A stretch of 39,249 nt of DNA from CAYPHY01 sp964410625 (GTDB taxonomy: Bacteria; Chloroflexota; Anaerolineae; Promineifilales; Promineifilaceae). Positions within the stretch are counted from its first letter, which is position 1, and each line of letters begins with the position of its first letter. Both the position numbers and the translations under genes were made by a program. Positions 38,267-39,249 of this stretch are shown here, in pieces. The notes beneath the pieces were generated by a model that was given only the letters and a program-made list of their open reading frames with translations, was not told where the DNA came from and ran no database searches. The stretch lies in the NCBI GenBank assembly GCA_964410625.1, contig CAYPHY010000046.1, positions 1 through 39,249 on the forward strand, given 5' to 3'.

Positions 38267-39229
38267 ATGGTTGATGTCCTTGGCGATCTGATTATTGACC
38301 TCAATCTCCACATCCCCACCTTCCCCGTCCAGGCCAAAGACCTGAAGCCTGTGACCCATCTCGACGTTGGCCCCGGCGGCGCCAGCAATGTCGCCATCGT
38401 CGCCGCCCACCTCGGCCTACCCGTCACCTCGCTGGGCGAGATTGGCGACGACCCATTCGGCGAAATGCTGCTCGACGGATTGCAGCAGGAAGGCATTGAG
38501 ACCAGCCATATTCTCGTCAGCCCAGGAGTACGCACGCCGGTTGTTGGCGTCCTGGTTGACGAGACGGCCGAACCCGCCTACCTCGGTTATAGCGGCGATC
38601 CGGCCATTGGCACGGCGCAAACGCTGGCCCACTTGCCGGCGCAGTGGCAACCCCTCCTCGAAAACGCCCAGGCGCTGTTTGCCGATGGTTGGATTGACTA
38701 CCCCGGCGGTGCGACGTTGATCCTTGAAGCGTTCCGTTTCGCCCGCACCAGCAATACGCCTGTCTTCTTCGACCCTGGCCCCGGCAACCCGGCGCTGGAC
38801 AATGATTGGCACAGGGAAGCGGCCGCTCTCGCCACCGTCCTTCTCGCCACCGAAGAGGAAGCGCAACGTCTGAGTGACCAGGCAGACCCGCTGGCGGCCG
38901 CCCACTCGCTATTGGCAACCGGCCCGGCGTTAGTGGTCGTCAAGCGCAGCGCGGCCGGTTGTTTGCTGGTGACGGCCGAGGCCAGCGAAATCTCCCCCGG
39001 CTTTCCCGTCCTGGCGGTAGACGCGACCGGCGCGGGGGATAGTCTGGATGCGGCCGTGATCTACGGCTACCTGCAAGGTTTGGCCCTGCCTGAGTTGGGT
39101 CAACTGGCAAACGCCACCGGCGCGGCGAAGGTACAAAAACGCGGGACCGGCCACAATCTGCCGACCAAACAAGAAATCATCGCGGTATTAGAACGTTTTG
39201 GCGTACAGTCACCATTCGCGTTAAAGTAG
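38267..39229 (+). CDS. PfkB-family carbohydrate/nucleoside kinase
   Basis: This 320-aa ribokinase-like enzyme phosphorylates a sugar, nucleoside or related compound with ATP. N-terminal motif: VLGDLIIDLNLH, the GGASNVAIVAAHLGLPVTSLGEIGDDPFGEMLLDGL block, and the second signature DATGAGD (252-258, Asp258 is the catalytic base) followed by SLDAAVIYG. It follows the ECF operon with 130 bp of repeats between, so it probably handles the imported substrate. GAGGAG precedes the ATG. Substrate not determinable from sequence. Confidence 0.92.
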   Translation: MVDVLGDLIIDLNLHIPTFPVQAKDLKPVTHLDVGPGGASNVAIVAAHLGLPVTSLGEIGDDPFGEMLLDGLQQEGIETSHILVSPGVRTPVVGVLVDETAEPAYLGYSGDPAIGTAQTLAHLPAQWQPLLENAQALFADGWIDYPGGATLILEAFRFARTSNTPVFFDPGPGNPALDNDWHREAAALATVLLATEEEAQRLSDQADPLAAAHSLLATGPALVVVKRSAAGCLLVTAEASEISPGFPVLAVDATGAGDSLDAAVIYGYLQGLALPELGQLANATGAAKVQKRGTGHNLPTKQEIIAVLERFGVQSPFALK

Positions 39230-39230
39230 G

Positions 39231-39249
39231 GGCAACCCTTGTGGTTGCC
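39231..39249. repeat. Start of a GGCAACC/GGTTGCC hairpin at the window edge
   Basis: GGCAACC and GGTTGCC form a 7-bp stem with a 5-nt loop immediately after the kinase stop. It may be a terminator or another dispersed hairpin; the downstream part is cut off. Confidence 0.5.

Overview
The window looks like a chromosomal scaffold from an uncultured-type Chloroflexota bacterium (Anaerolineae/Ardenticatenia-like). This is inferred from gene content and style: lipoproteins with a lipobox followed by Ala/Glu/Pro-rich linkers, a yqeY-pgpH-ybeY-dgkA cluster, a T-box leader, no outer-membrane genes, and a strikingly iterated CGGCCG hexamer in coding and intergenic DNA. The sequence is GC-rich and contains one 100-N assembly gap (35629-35728). 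No tRNA, rRNA, CRISPR array, insertion sequence or prophage was seen.

Layout: 81-2499 (+) carries mnmA (tRNA 2-thiouridylase), two small membrane proteins and a YtxH protein. 2679-4973 (+) is a RelA/SpoT-family protein whose hydrolase centre looks broken and whose synthetase carries the acidic EFDD motif. 5055-7191 (-) has a small hypothetical gene and an ABC exporter half-transporter. 7454-8935 (+) has a P-loop kinase-like protein and a duplicated-domain lipoprotein. 9216-14286 (-) runs from a clear sigma70-type promoter through yqeY, pgpH (c-di-AMP phosphodiesterase family), ybeY and dgkA, followed by an anchored C39-like peptidase/TPR protein with its own promoter. 14385-17717 (-) has a DUF420-like membrane protein and a polar amino-acid ABC importer (binding protein, terminator, permease, ATPase).

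18026-19731 has a ParB/sulfiredoxin-fold-like protein (-) facing a hicAB toxin-antitoxin pair (+); both promoters contain palindromes. 19728-25224 (+) is a promoter, a T-box riboswitch with an apparent isoleucine (AUC) specifier, an AlaX-like editing protein, a hypothetical gene and an isoleucyl-tRNA synthetase whose HIGH signature is replaced by GVHH. 25310-29661 (-) has a nucleotidyltransferase relic, a site-2 protease with CBS domains, a histidine phosphatase and, abutting it upstream, a second ParB-like protein fused to universal-stress-protein domains. 29804-33223 (-) has a lipoprotein, a membrane-tethered alpha/beta hydrolase and a YbjQ protein. 33707-39229 (+) has a patatin-like lipase, then a complete ECF transporter (S, T, two ATPases) and a PfkB-family sugar/nucleoside kinase.

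The most pervasive unexplained structure is intergenic: almost every gap between genes is filled by short, word-like inverted repeats from about ten sequence families. They recur across the window, fold into long hairpins, and in several places supply the stop codon and last codons of the neighbouring gene. The strongest gene-level leads are the GXHH-type IleRS under an Ile T-box that also covers alaX, the paired ParB-like proteins (one fused to Usp domains), and the synthetase-only RelA-like enzyme.
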